From Petaurus breviceps papuanus (lineage: Eukaryota > Chordata > Mammalia > Diprotodontia > Petauridae), in assembly GCA_028583685.1 (NCBI GenBank), contig JAMXIF010001194.1:23981113-24045112 (forward strand): a stretch of 64,000 bases of DNA, in the 5' to 3' direction. The stretch's first letter is position 1. Each line of letters starts with the position of its first letter. Positions 40,031 through 51,919 of this stretch are shown one piece after another. The notes below the pieces were generated by a model. It saw only the letters and a list, made by a program, of their open reading frames with translations. It did not search any database and was not told the origin of the DNA. The translations under genes and the position numbers were made by a program.

Positions 40031-40215
40031 TTAAGCTCAGCTCAGATGCCACCTCCTACAGGAAGTCTTACCTTATCATGACAATTTCTAAGACCCTCCT
40101 CTCACAAAAAAAAAATTTTCCTTTGTTTCTACCTGCATAGATTTTGTATTTAATCTTCAACATACACATGGTTTTCTCCTGTCATTGGGGCCTAACCAAC
40201 AAGTCCTGAGAGCAC
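40031..40215 (+). mobile_element. L2, right part after the L1 insertion
   Basis: AGCTCAGCTCAGATGCCACC, TCCTACAGGAAGTCTTACCT and TTGTATTTAATCTTCAACAT resume the 38160 copy. Confidence 0.75.
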
Positions 40216-40394
40216 ATGCCTTTGGGAAGTTCCTGATGACTCATAATGAAGAGGCCTATCTCTGATTCATACCATGTGCTGGTGTTCTGACAATTTCAGG
40301 TCTAATTACCTAGTAGTAAAGAAGGGTCTTTTTGGTTGGCTGCTAAGCTGGAACAGAAAGGCATACAAAAGAGTGCCATGGGGACATTTCTCAT

Positions 40395-40396
40395 GC

Positions 40397-40435
<39 letters not shown>
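40395..40435 (+). repeat. (CA)n microsatellite
   Basis: About 19 AC units with one AAAC interruption. The flanking open frames are not supported. Confidence 0.95.
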
Positions 40436-40439
40436 TATG

Positions 40440-41145
40440 CACACCTTTTTTCTGTCTGTCTGATTCAAGTAAGGAAAATATGCTGTAAATATCTGACTGA
40501 GGAGCAGCTACAGTAGCCTTCCACACACCAGGTAAACATGTTAACTGTGACCATGAACATCTCGTTCCTTTGCCTCTTTGAATTTGTTCTTTCCTGCTCT
40601 TGGGTGAAGGATTTTTAGACTAGGTTGTGATTTTGAGATCTTTGAAAACTTACAAGAGTAAACCACTAAATGAAGAGAAAAAGTCCATGCAAGACTTTTC
40701 AGACAGCCAAGCCCAGTGAAGAGCAAAGTTCCAGCAATGAAGTAGATTAAATACAGTCAAGGGAGTGACACACCTCCTTAAGAAGGGAATCTTGTGGGAG
40801 AATCACCCACTTTAAGATTGAGTCTATACTCCAGAGACTGAGGTGGCACAGGGGAGTGTGTCTCCCCCCAAATGTTGGGAGAATAAATGCCTTAAAATGT
40901 TTATTCTTGCTATTTATTCTCAATAAGTATCCTGTTATAAAAGCTCATTGACGTTAATTAGTTAAATGATACTGAGCACAAATCACCAACAGTTAACATT
41001 GGGGAAACACACTAAAATTGAGGCTCAAGTCAATAATGTCAGAGAAAGACCCACTGACCTTTAGAGGTATACCTAGAACCCTGAGGAGGAACAGTAACTA
41101 GCCTTGCCCCTGGGGATCTGTCTCATTAATTTGAGTAGAAGTTAG
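40440..41145. other. Unique stretch with an LTR-like piece
   Basis: Between about 40780 and 41010 the order GGGAGAATAAATGCC, TTATTCTCAATAAGTATCCT, GTTATAAAAGCTCATTGACG has a poly-A and TATA character that could be an old LTR. No ends or target duplication are visible. No gene seen. Confidence 0.3.
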
Positions 41146-41149
41146 GATA

Positions 41150-41305
41150 AGGATCCTCAAAGTTTATATAGGTTACACTCTAATAGGTTATAAGCATCTT
41201 GAAGAAAAGGACTTTTTTTAATCTTTGTATTGCCAGTGCCTAACAAAGTAAGTGCCTGGCCCATAGAAGATGCTTAATAGATGATGGTTAAGTGAATAAA
41301 TGATT
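41150..41305 (+). mobile_element. L2 3' end
   Basis: GGTTATAAGCATCTTGAAGA, TCTTTGTATTGCCAGTGCCT and GATGCTTAATAGATGATGGT. Confidence 0.75.
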
Positions 41306-41309
41306 TAGA

Positions 41310-42000
41310 AAACCTCTAACACTTGGGTAAATCCTCTACAAAGAGGCTAATATAGACAAAGTAAGAAGGGAAAGACAGTATAGATGAATTGCTCTGCTCC
41401 AATGACCTATACCAGGGGAAAGAGTGCCCACATCATTATGATTATGCATCTATTAAATTATCAAAGTATATCCATCCTTAGTACAGATAAAAGAACAATG
41501 GCTGAACCCTGAACCCTAAGAATACAACATTTTCCCCCAAATCTCCCTCTTACATGACTTTAGACATTTAGTGACTTTAAAGAAAGAGCATCATCATGTT
41601 GACAGAGTTGACAGTTGCTAGTTGCCTTCTCTGGCAATGGCTCTGGGGAACTGTTCAGGGAAAGACATGCTGAGTCTGATATTTATTGAATAAAATTCAT
41701 CAAGTTCCAAGTCTCCTTCCCTCCCCACTCCAGCTCTACCCCCTCCAAAGAATAATGGGTTTTAGTCCATAAAAAAATTCCATCCATGCCTCCACTGCTT
41801 TCTCCTCCTATACTTTCGCTCTGGATCACAATGTCAGTCATTCAGCAAGACCTAACAACCCACTTATGACCCCAAGGTCACAACCTACAGCATTCTATAA
41901 CCTAGTGCCCTCTTTCTAAGGACAGGAACCAAACCAAATAAAGCCTTTCCATAACAGCCTCTCTTAATGATATTCTGAAGTGTTATGCAACAGAGTGAAA
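41310..42000. other. Unique noncoding stretch
   Basis: No known repeat or gene recognised. Confidence 0.4.
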
Positions 42001-42004
42001 ATAG

Positions 42005-42112
42005 CTCTAGATTGAGAAAGCTCTCTGAGTCTCATTCCTCAACTACAAAATGAGAGGTGTGGACTAAATGATCTCCAAGGTCACTTACAACACTATTTCT
42101 GGACATTATCAA
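42005..42112 (+). mobile_element. MIR fragment
   Basis: CTGAGTCTCATTCCTCAACT, AAAATGAGAGGTGTGGACTA and AATGATCTCCAAGGTCACTT. Confidence 0.7.
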
Positions 42113-42182
42113 CTTTCCCAGCATGATTGAGGAATCACATACAATGTTTTGCGTCTCAAAGACCAACAACAACCTCAAGTCC

Positions 42183-45100
42183 CAGTTCTTAAAGGAAAAT
42201 GTATATCTCTTAAACTCTCTCATCAATAAAAGGGGGGGGGGGAATAGATAAATGAATTGAGCATGCAATTAAAAAAACTGAAAAAATGATATACTAAAAA
42301 TCCCCAATTAAACACCAAAATAGAAATCCTAAAAATCAAAGGAGAGATTAACAAAATTCAAAGTAAAAATTTTTTTATTAATAAATTAGTCATTTTAAAA
42401 AACAATTTAAAAGATAAACCATTAGCTAATTTTATTTTTTAAAAATAAAACCAAATTGCTGGTATAAAAAAATTTTAAGTGAATTTACAACCAATGAAGA
42501 ACAAAAGCAATTATTAGGAGATATTTTGAGTTACATGACAAAAAAAAAACATTCTAAGTGAAACAGATGAATATTTACAAAAATATAAATTTCCCAGATA
42601 AACAGAACAGGAAATAGAGTACCTTACCTTAGAAAAAGAAAATTAACAAACCATAAGTGAACTTTCAAAGGAAAGTCCATAAGACCATATGGATTTACAA
42701 GTAAATTCTATCAAACATTTAAATAACAATTCATTACAATACAATAAGAAGGGATCCTACTGAATTCCTTTTATGACACAAATATGGAGCAAATTTCACA
42801 CAAATATTGCCTTGATACCTAACCAAGAAGAGTAGAAACAGAGAAAGAAAACTACAAACCAATTTCCCTGTTGAATATTGATTTTAAAAAAATTTAATAA
42901 AATATTTACAGCAATCTGTCACAAAGATCATACACTGTGACTAGGCTAGGTTTATACCAGAAATTCAGGGCTTGTTCAATATTATGAAAACTATAAACAT
43001 AATTGACCATGTTAATAACAAAATCAAGAAAAGTCATATGATTATCTCAATAGAAACAGAGCTTTTGACAAAATACAATAGTCAATCTTGTTATGTTAAA
43101 AAAAAAAACACTAAAAGCATATGAATAAATGGAGTTTCCCTTAAAGTAGTACAAAAATAAAATCAAAAGCAAGCATTATCTTTAATAGGGATAAACTAGA
43201 AGCCTTTCTAATAAGATCAGTGAACCATTGTTCATATGACCATGGCTACTCAATATTGTACTAGAAATTCTATCTATAATAATAATATGAGAAAAAAGCT
43301 GAAGGAATAAGTGTAGGCAAAAAGGGGGAGAAAAACCACTTTTTTGGAGATGATATGATGGCTTGCTTAAAGAACCCTAGAGAGTCAGCTAAAAAATTAA
43401 TCAAAACAGTTAACAACTTCAACAAAGCTGTAGGATATAAATAAAGTAAACCCACACAAATCATCCAGATTTCTGTATATTACCAACAAAATCCAGCAGG
43501 AAGAAATAGAAAGATAAATTCCATTAAAAAAAACTATGGACAGAATAAAATACTTGGGAGTCTACCAGCCAAGACAAACAGGAGCTATATTAATACAAAA
43601 TACTATTCACGTAAATAAAAACAAAGAAATAATTGGGAAAATGTTACTTGCTCATGGGCAAGCCAAGGCAAAATAATAAAAATCATAATACTACCTAAGT
43701 TAACTTACTTATTTAATGTCATGCCAATAAAACTGCCAAAAGATTGCTTTAGAGAGCTAGAAAAAAATAACAAAATTCATTTGAGGGGGGAAAAAGGTCA
43801 ATAATATCAGGGAAATCACTGAAAAAAATGGGAAGGAAGAGGACCTAAGAGTACTGTATCACAAATTATATTACAAAGCTCTAATTATCTAAATAATTTG
43901 GTACTGAGTAAGAAACAGAGGTTGATCGTTGGAACAAATTAGGTACATAATATACAGAAGCAAATGAGCACAGTAATCTAGTATTGGATAAACCTAAAAA
44001 TCCCAGCTACTGAGGCAAGAACTTACTATTTGAAAACTATTATAGGGAAAACTGAAAAGTAGCCCAGCAGAAACTAGATATAGACCAAAATCTCACATTA
44101 TATTGCAAGAAAAGCCCAAAATAGTCATATAATTGGGGCATAAAGAATGATATCACAAGCAAATTAATGGAGCATAGATGAAATTACCTGTTAGATCTAT
44201 GGATAGGGGAAGAGTTCATGACCACATAAGAGACAGAGAGGTTCACAGGATGTAAAATGGATAATTTTGATTACATAAAATTTTTAAAAAGGTTTAAAAA
44301 AACAAAACTAATGCAACTAAAATTAGAAGAAAAGCAGGAAACTGGGGGGAAAGTTTTGTAGCAAGTTTCTCAGATAAATGTCTTGTTTCTAAGATATAAA
44401 GGAAACTGAGTCAATTATATAAGAATAAGAGTCATTCCCCAACTGGCAAATGGTGAAAGGATGTGAATAGATAATTTTCAGGGGAATAAATCCAAACTAT
44501 CAATTGTCATATTTTTTAAATGCTCTAAATCACTAACAATTAGAGAAATGCTAATTAAAACAACTGTAAGGTACTACTTCATACCTCTGAGATTGGCATA
44601 GATGACAAAAAAGGTAAAATGATGAATGTTGGAGGGGCTGTGGGAAAACAGGTACACTAATAAACTTTTGGCAGAACTATGAGCTAATTCAACCATTCTG
44701 GAAAGCAATTCAAAACTATGCCCAAAAAGCTATTTAAACTATGCATACCCTTTGACTCAGTAATATTGCTACTAGGCCTATATCCCAAAGAGGTCAAAGA
44801 GGAAAAGGACCTACAAGCACAAAAATATTTGTGGCAGCTCTTTTTGTACTGGCAAAGAATTGGAAATCAAGGAGATGCCCATCAGTTGAGGTATGGCTAA
44901 ACAAGTTATGATTTATCTATGTGAGGAAATAGTATTGAGTTATAAGAAATGATTAAGGAGATGGTTTCAGAAAAGCCTGGGAAGATCTGTATGAACTAAT
45001 ATAAAGTGAAGTGAGTAGACTAAGTAGAATAATTAATACATTCATAGCAATATTGTAAAGATAATCAACTTTGAAAGACTTAGGAATTCTGACCAACCAC

Positions 45101-45364
45101 AATCCCAAAGTACTTATGATGAAATATGCTATCCAGTTTAAGATGGAGAGATGAACTCAAGTGAATATTGAGGCATATTTTCTTCTCTTTCTCTCACTTT
45201 TTTTTGTTTTGGACAGAGCAAATAAGGAAATTTGTTTTGTGTGATTAAACATATTTGTAATGGGTTTTGGTTTTTTGCCTTTGCAATGAGTAAGGAAGGA
45301 AGTAAAGGGGGAGAGAGAATTTTGAGCTGAATTTTTTCATTTTAATAACCTTGACAAAAAAAAT
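42183..45364 (+). mobile_element. 5'-truncated L1, 3.2 kb, with 13-bp TSD
   Basis: This is the longest element in the window. CAACCTCAAGTCC flanks both ends (42170-42182, 45365-45377). It holds ORF2 from before the reverse-transcriptase domain to the 3' end. The active-site region reads FFGDDMMACLKNPRES at 43340-43387; L1 normally has FADD, so an Ala-to-Gly change lies beside the two catalytic Asp. The frame is broken many times on both sides. The C-terminus reads LCIPFDSVILLLGLYPKEV from about 44739. The 3' region ends with a short A-rich tail. ORF1 and the 5' promoter are absent, so it cannot move. Confidence 0.95.
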
Positions 45365-45399
45365 CAACCTCAAGTCCTTGACAAAAAAAAATTAACCCC

Positions 45400-45545
45400 G
45401 CGAACCATCTTTATAAGGTTCCCAGTCTCTACATTTGACCTTGCCCCCAGCCCTCTCTGTTCCTAAACACTTGTACCACAGTGCCCAGCATAGGGCCTGG
45501 CACTTAGCAGATGCTCAGTAAGTATAGATAGAATTTAACTGAATT
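45400..45545 (+). mobile_element. L2 3' end
   Basis: CAGTGCCCAGCATAGGGCCT and GGCACTTAGCAGATGCTCAG end the copy. Confidence 0.7.
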
Positions 45546-46184
45546 TCAAATCAATTTCAAGAAAATCACATTGTTTCTCTCAAATTCTCTCCTTAATGAC
45601 ACCTCTCAATAACATAATAATGACTCCAAGAGAGACAAAGAGAGAGAGATGAGGAAAAGGGCCCTTTGGTTCTCTTCTGCATTGGTTTCAAATCATTAAC
45701 AAAATAAAGAATCTACCGCAGGAAACACTGTTGTTCTGGCACAAATTTTGCCGCACCTGTTTATACACTGCTTGAATCAAAACAGTTGATTATCTTCTGC
45801 ATAATATTAATTCAGTGCTTTGCTAATTAACACTGCAACATCTCAGAATGAACCATCTTATATAACCTAGTTACAATGTTAATTAGAAAGGAAAGAACAC
45901 TTAGTCTGGTTTTTTTTGTCGTTGTTGTTGCTGCTGTTTGGTGTTGTTTTGTTTTAAGGTTGTCTCTGAAATAAAAGGTTTAAATAAGAGGTCTAGTTGA
46001 GAACCTATTGTGTTTTCCTAGGCAACTAGTCTTGCAAGCCTTTGCCCCAACAAGGCTTCCTTATTAGCACCAATCAAAGAAAACATAGCCCTAATGAACT
46101 AAACATTCAGAAGACGAGTAGGCAGAAGCAAACCTAGGCATGACATTTGAGTGACACAGCCATACTGCATCCAAAAGGGTTAGC
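45546..46184. other. Unique block resembling a conserved noncoding element
   Basis: No repeat is recognised. From about 45680 to 45890 the base composition is mixed, and there are many TAATTA/TTAATT cores plus ACAAATTTTGCCGCACCTG and AGGAAACACTGTTGTTCTGG blocks. This is the look of vertebrate enhancers, but I have no alignment to show conservation. Confidence 0.35.
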
Positions 46185-46330
46185 ATCATTGTACTAACAA
46201 GCACTTATTAAGCCTTATTTCTACCTTGCATTTTGTTGGGCGCTGTGCAAAGAGAATATCTTGATTCTTACAAAGGTTTATAAAACAGATGCAACTAGGC
46301 AAACACATGTACAGGACAGGTGATACTACT
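46185..46330 (-). mobile_element. L2 3' fragment
   Basis: ACTAACAAGCACTTATTAAG and TTGTTGGGCGCTGTGCAAAG are an antisense L2 terminus. Confidence 0.6.
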
Positions 46331-46750
46331 AAGCAAAATGACGAAATTCGTTTTGAGAACCCTCCCACATCTCCTTTGGCGCCCCTTCACTTTTCTTATG
46401 TCTTAGTAGACTTTCCACTACCTCTGGAGCATTCCCTGCTCTCCAGCTACCCAAAACAGCACTTAACGTGAACCCGGTAGAGTTCAAATGATGTCTAGTG
46501 TTCTAAAATTAATACTCTTTCTTTGTTTCCAACCATCCCCGCTACAAAATTTCCCATCTCTCAGGACTTAGGATCTCAACTAGCTCTTAAGAGGAAACTA
46601 AACTGTTTAACTTAACTCACATTAAGGTACAAATTTGCCATAGAGTTCCAATTGTCCAATAACCAGAGAGAATCTTTTGATAAATGATTGTCTAATTGGC
46701 ATTATTTAAGGCAGCATCATACCAGAGCCAAGTAAAGAATGTCTATAGGT
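46331..46750. other. Unique noncoding stretch
   Basis: No gene or known repeat recognised. Confidence 0.4.
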
Positions 46751-46754
46751 ATGG

Positions 46755-47395
46755 ATTAAATATTTTCAGGAAGGTTTTCACCCAGAGATCTCACTGTTAG
46801 ACATACACCTCAGGGAGGGTAATGATTTTTTTAAAGCCCCATATGTACTAAAATATTTATAGCAACATTTTTTGTAGTTGCAAAGAACTTGAAAGAAAAT
46901 ATATAACCATTGATTGGAGAATGATTTCTCAAGTTGTGGGACATGACCATAATTGATTATTACTGTACAAAAAAGATGAATACGATAAATACAGAGAAAC
47001 ATGGGAAGGCATTTGCTGATATAAAGTGAATTAAACGTAACCAAGAAAACAATATAGACAGTAACTATGGTGATATAATTAAAAAGAATGACAACAACAC
47101 GCTAATCAGAACAGTGCTAAGAGATTAGAATGACTAAGGTTGGCCCCCCAAAAACAAGGGAGATGAGAAGAAATCTTCCCGACTTCTTTGCAAAGCTGGG
47201 GAACTGTAAGTGTGAAATGTTACAAATAATTTCAGAAATTTTTTTGATGCATTTGATATCTTTCTGAACTATTTTTCCTCTCTTTTTTCTTTGTTATAAG
47301 GCACTACTCTCTAGGAGAAGGGAGGTATATATTGGGAAGTGTATTAATATAAAAAGCAAAACATTTCAATTTAAAATTGCTTTAAAATGTTTTCA
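46755..47395 (+). mobile_element. Old L1 3' part
   Basis: CCCAGAGATCTCACTGTTAG, AATATTTATAGCAACATTTT, ACCATTGATTGGAGAATGAT, GAACTATTTTTCCTCTCTTT and TATATATTGGGAAGTGTATT. Confidence 0.75.
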
Positions 47396-47399
47396 AGGA

Positions 47400-47785
47400 A
47401 GAAAACTTTCCTGGAGCCCCAGATATCATGCCACATGTGCAACTGTCTACTTCATCTATGTGCAAAGTTGATTCATTACAAGATACATGGAAAACAGGAA
47501 AATATTAAAGCCAAAACAAATATGGATCAGCAGGGATATGTTCATTTATGATCATTGTTACTTAATAGGTCTAAATCTCCAATATATCATATTCTTCTTC
47601 AGTCCCCCTGGCCTATATGCCTCAAATTTTGACTTATCACCAGATGAATGGAACATGTGGTAGGGTAGCACTGACCAAACCATTATGTTCCTTCCCTATA
47701 TGCTGCTAGCTCATATAGAAGGGCATTTAGCATAAAATGTAATCAATATTATTTTAATAAAGCCACATTTTATAGAAAAATAATA
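47400..47785. other. Unique noncoding stretch
   Basis: No gene or known repeat recognised. Confidence 0.35.
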
Positions 47786-47789
47786 GCAT

Positions 47790-48200
47790 AAATATTAAAC
47801 ATTCCTTTATTTACGTATTCAGTTCCAGTCTGGAATGTGCTACCCCACACTACACCCACTCCCATTCCCAACTTGACCTGTCAAAAATCCTACCTATCCT
47901 TCAAGGCCAATCTCAAAATGCCACCACTGCCTTCATGAAGTCTTCTCTGATCTGCCCAGCCAGATGGTGTTAGCACTGCAGGGAATTCATGAGCAGATTA
48001 TATGACCATCAAGGGAACAGCTGAAATCAATTATCCTGGGGACTGCAGTAGCCGCTTTTGTTACTAGCACATCAACATTGCCTTAGGTTTTAGCCTATAT
48101 GTGTATTTGTCTTCTCTCCTCAGCTAGACATGGAGTTCCCTGAGGGTAAGGACTCCATATATTACTCATCTTAGTATAATTCATAATGACTAAGCTGCCT
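47790..48200 (+). mobile_element. L2 3' part
   Basis: TCTGGAATGTGCTACCCCAC, CTATCCTTCAAGGCCAATCT, CTTCATGAAGTCTTCTCTGA and CTAGACATGGAGTTCCCTGA. Confidence 0.75.
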
Positions 48201-48209
48201 GCATTCTAG

Positions 48210-48500
48210 TGCAAGTCATTATTATAATTCTGTACAAATATGCTGAGTGCCCTGTGAACAAGATACAAGAGATATGGTTGCTACTTTCTATCATTAGACA
48301 TAAAATGTAGGTACAAAATAAATATAGCACTGATCTAAACACAGGCTACATTTTTTCAAAATATGTCATATAAATCTCAAACATGGCCTACATAATATCA
48401 TTTTCCCACATATGTTTCTGCATGTGTATGTTGCTCTTTGAAAGAGATCCCATTTAAGGGGTATAGCCTACATTTGATGATAATTTATATTTTGACCAAT
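48210..48500. other. Unassigned interval
   Basis: A weak antisense L2 resemblance near 48250-48320 (GAACAAGATACAAGAGATAT). Otherwise nothing recognised. Confidence 0.3.
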
Positions 48501-48504
48501 ATCT

Positions 48505-48960
48505 ATTATAGAATTAGAGGTGAAAGGTACCTGAAAGGTCATCTATTTCCAGCTTCCATTTTTTTACATATGAGGAAACTGAGGCTAGTTGAGGTGGAGA
48601 TATGGAGAGGTTAAACGGCTTGCTTCTCAAATTCCAGCTAAAATCCCTTTTCTCTAGGAAATTTTCCCCCATCTCCCTTCATTCCACTGTTTTCCCTCTG
48701 TTGATTATTTCCAATTTATCCTGTATATAGCTTGTTTGTACGTAATTATTTGCCTGTTGTTCCCCACCCCTTCATTAGATTATTTTTCTTTCTATTTTGC
48801 TTCTCTTTCTCCAGCATTTTGCACAGTACCTGGGAAGATAGTAGTTACTTAATAAATATTTAATGATTGACTCCAAAAGTTTCACAGGTACTAAACGTCA
48901 GAGGTAAGATTTTAATCTGAGTCCTCTAACTCTATAGGTTCTTTCTTTAACTGTATCAGG
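48505..48960 (-). mobile_element. MIR-family SINE interrupted by an L2 tail
   Basis: TAGAATTAGAGGTGAAAGGT, CATATGAGGAAACTGAGGCT and GAGAGGTTAAACGGCTTGCT lie before the insertion. CACAGGTACTAAACGTCAGA and TAATCTGAGTCCTCTAACTC lie after it. Confidence 0.75.
48626..48875 (+). mobile_element. L2 3' end inserted in a MIR
   Basis: AAATTCCAGCTAAAATCCCT, CCTCTGTTGATTATTTCCAA, TCCTGTATATAGCTTGTTTG and CTTAATAAATATTTAATGAT. L2 and MIR are both ancient and shared the same machinery, so overlapping ages are expected. Confidence 0.85.
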
Positions 48961-48964
48961 AAAA

Positions 48965-49811
48965 TCTAATTATTGATCAAGGCAAAGTGTACAGTGAGGT
49001 AAAGAATAAGGGCCAGTAGATGATGAAGGTGGGGATGAAGAAAGAGTAGCATTGAGGCTCTGTATTTAGGCTGGGTGAATACAGTCCTTCCTTTATCTTG
49101 TGAAGGATCTTCTTAATGGGTATCTTCTATATCCAAGCCTAGCCCCTGACTTTCATACACATGACTTGCAATTATCTGAAGTCTATTAATGGACATTTTA
49201 GAAAAAAAAAAACAAGGCTCTTGATAGGATTCTCTGGAATAGTTGCTGTGTCAGTATATTTTTAAATTATACCCATATCTTGGGAGGAAAAATGTCACAC
49301 TCTAATCTTTTTCTTAATCTAAAATGCAATTTTCTTCAAGCCAAGGAACCAATTGAGTAAATGAAAATCAATATCAGAGCATACCAGAAATATTAAAAAG
49401 CATGGTAGGGACCTCACAACTGGGGAAAATCCATCTTTCCGTTTTCTCCAGAAGAGTCATTGTGTATTTCAAACCATTATGCTGGATCATCATCTTCTAT
49501 GAGATTCTGGAACTATCACTGAGCCTGCATACCCAACAATTCCACAAGCCTGTCAGTCATTTTAAGACCCAGGACATGATTGCTTTTAGCATGTATACTC
49601 CTACTGTGGGGCTACCACAAGGAGATGAGGAAAGGAAGATACTCAAAGGCAAGCAATCTAGAAGACATCTGGAGGATAGTGACTAGGGTGGTGAGGGGGC
49701 TGGAAATCACTCCTTAAAATAATTGGTTGAAGAAGATGGTATGGGTAACCTTGTGGAGAGAAATTAATTCAATACATATTTAAAACCTTCTACAGGAACA
49801 GCATAGCACTG
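48965..49811. other. Unique noncoding stretch
   Basis: No repeat recognised. The 94-codon frame 49402-49686 shows no domain or splice support. Confidence 0.45.
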
Positions 49812-50362
49812 TGTAGCAGCAACCACACTGGCAGACCCAGGGTCTGTCTAACCTGCTAGCACAGGTTCTTAGATCTGCTTTACTAGGAAAGACAGCTGTT
49901 CAAGTGGTCAACAATCTTTTTTAATTACATTCACTAGTTCAGGGGGAAAGTCAGCCCCTTGAACTTCAGAGAAAATACAAGCGGAGAAATAAAGACTAAC
50001 ATATGGGGCTCCGACTGCCTGAATCAACTATTCACTTTACATACATTCCTAGATGTAGAGAGCCTTTATGCCTGGGCAGTCAGGGAGCTCCGAAGATACA
50101 GCTACTCAGAGTCTCCACCAGGGAATCACAAGATCCTTCTCATAGGTAAGCCCCCAAAGCAAAATACCAACTCAAAGTATATATACACTTCTCAGAATCA
50201 GAAGGCATCACAACCCTCATGACTCAGTGCCTAAATTAGAAATTAGCAAAAGGTGTGAAAGCCTTCCTACAAACAAGCCTCCCCTAAGCAAGCTTCCCTT
50301 AATGGGCTCCACATGAGGCCTATTAATGGGCAGGGAAGTTCTTAAATTCCATTAACATTACA
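49812..50362 (-). mobile_element. Solo LTR fossil, copy 1 of 3 (551 bp)
   Basis: It begins TGTAGCAGCAACC and ends ATTAACATTACA, the TG...CA pattern of LTRs, and is homologous along its whole length to 56719-57257 and 58741-59314. Minus orientation is inferred from TATA-like and poly-A-like sites in related copies. No internal viral region is present. No clean target duplication was found for this copy. Probably class III (ERVL-like), of moderate age. Confidence 0.7.
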
Positions 50363-50387
50363 TACTAGTACTGTGTGTACAAAGATA

Positions 50388-50452
50388 GGTGGGAAAGACA
50401 GACACAGAGACAGAAAGAGACAAAGAGAGATAGAGACAGAGACAGAGAGAAT
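50388..50452 (+). repeat. GAGACA/AAAGAGA simple repeat
   Basis: Purine-rich repeat of AGACAGAGACAG units. The Ser/Leu-rich antisense frame 50365-50580 comes from it. Confidence 0.85.
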
Positions 50453-50454
50453 GA

Positions 50455-51660
50455 TGAATGAACAAACATAAGGTCTGAGATTGAGGAACTTATAATAAAA
50501 TAGTGAAGAAAACATTTAAAGAAAGTACAATAATTTCCTAAAATTTGATGTGTCATAGAAGAGAGATCAGATTTGTTCACAAAGGAAAGAACTAGATACG
50601 ATCCCAGGAATTGTTCTTAAAGTGCATTCAGAATATCAGCAGTTAAATTGATGAACCATGGAGGTAAATTTATTCAACAATCTGGTGAGAGTGAACATCA
50701 AGCAAGACATAACATGGGTAGCCACATAGCCATAAAAATTATTTGTCAGTGTTATGAAGGATAGTCCAAATATAAGTGGAATCCCCTATTAATGGAGAAG
50801 TTCTCCAGATGTTTTTATTCAAAGATAATGCTATATTAACTGTATGGTCCCAAATTGCTATAGTACCTGCTCAAAGAGTTCTACATTCATTTAAAATTGA
50901 TCAGCCTAACCATCCACAAATCAAAAATCAAGTGGATGAATTTCCTCCAGAATTGGGAAGACCTGCATTCAAATCCTGTCTCTAAAACTTCCTGGTCTCA
51001 TGTGACCTTGGGTAAGATGGTATTGATTCTATTGGTACTGATCAAATATTAAATGAATGAAAGGAAGACCTCTAGGGTGCTGGGCAAGTCTTCTATGGAA
51101 GATTTACAGAAAAGTATAGCAAGAATCCCACAGACTAAGAAGGCATGGATGGATTTTCAGCTTCATGGGCCCTACACCAAGAGATCACAGATCCATCAGA
51201 GTAAATTGTCATAGGGCACAGGCCAAGTTTCAGTCAAGTGAATGAATAGAAGTGGAATTTCACCTAGTTCTTACACATATACCCAAACACATATTCAGTC
51301 TTCACAAAACCTTTGTGTAGCATAATTTACATTTATTTGTGACATATCCATAGCTTGTCACATCGTGACATATAAGAATACATCATGTGTCATGTTCTTG
51401 CCTGGTGGTAAGTTTAATAAATATGTTTGCATATCACAATTATAGTCTCTCTCTCCTACTTGCAGCCTGTCACTAAAGCTTTTACCGGTTTCCCCATTAT
51501 AGTTCTACGAAGAAGTGATTTGCTAAGCAAGTGAATAAACAAGATTCCAGAAGGCCTTTTAATTACTTCAAGGAACAACCTGTTTCTAAAGATTCTAGCA
51601 CATGAGCCATGGGTATGTAAACATTATAAATTAGTATATTATATCTCTTCCACTCAAGTT
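50455..51660. other. Mostly unassigned 1.2-kb stretch
   Basis: A MIR head lies at about 50945-51015 (AATTGGGAAGACCTGCATTC, TGTGACCTTGGGTAAGATGG). The 69-codon frame 50776-50985 runs into that MIR and is not a gene. The segment near 51150-51230 may be an old LINE tail, but I could not identify it. Confidence 0.35.
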
Positions 51661-51669
51661 CAAAACTTA

Positions 51670-51905
51670 AGAATTATTACAATTCCTCACTCATCCTCTC
51701 AGTCTGTATTCAATCCATCCCCAAGTCCTTCCTTTGGAAAGTCGATTCTAACTCCAGTGTAACTATTCCTTTCCCATTCTAGTTAAGGTCTTCATTACCT
51801 CACATCTGAGCTATTGCAATGAATCTCTTAACTAGTTTTCTTACGCTCCAGCATCTCTCCCTTCAATTCCATCAGACATGACAACTTCAATCAAAATTTA
51901 TGAAT
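51670..51905 (+). mobile_element. L2 fragment
   Basis: CTGTATTCAATCCATCCCCA, CTTCATTACCTCACATCTGA and TATTGCAATGAATCTCTTAA. Confidence 0.7.
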
Positions 51906-51919
51906 ACAAAACAGTGCTT

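Noticed and set aside
50776-50985. 69-codon frame as a gene or viral fragment
   Set aside because: No recognised domain, and the 3' part is a MIR.
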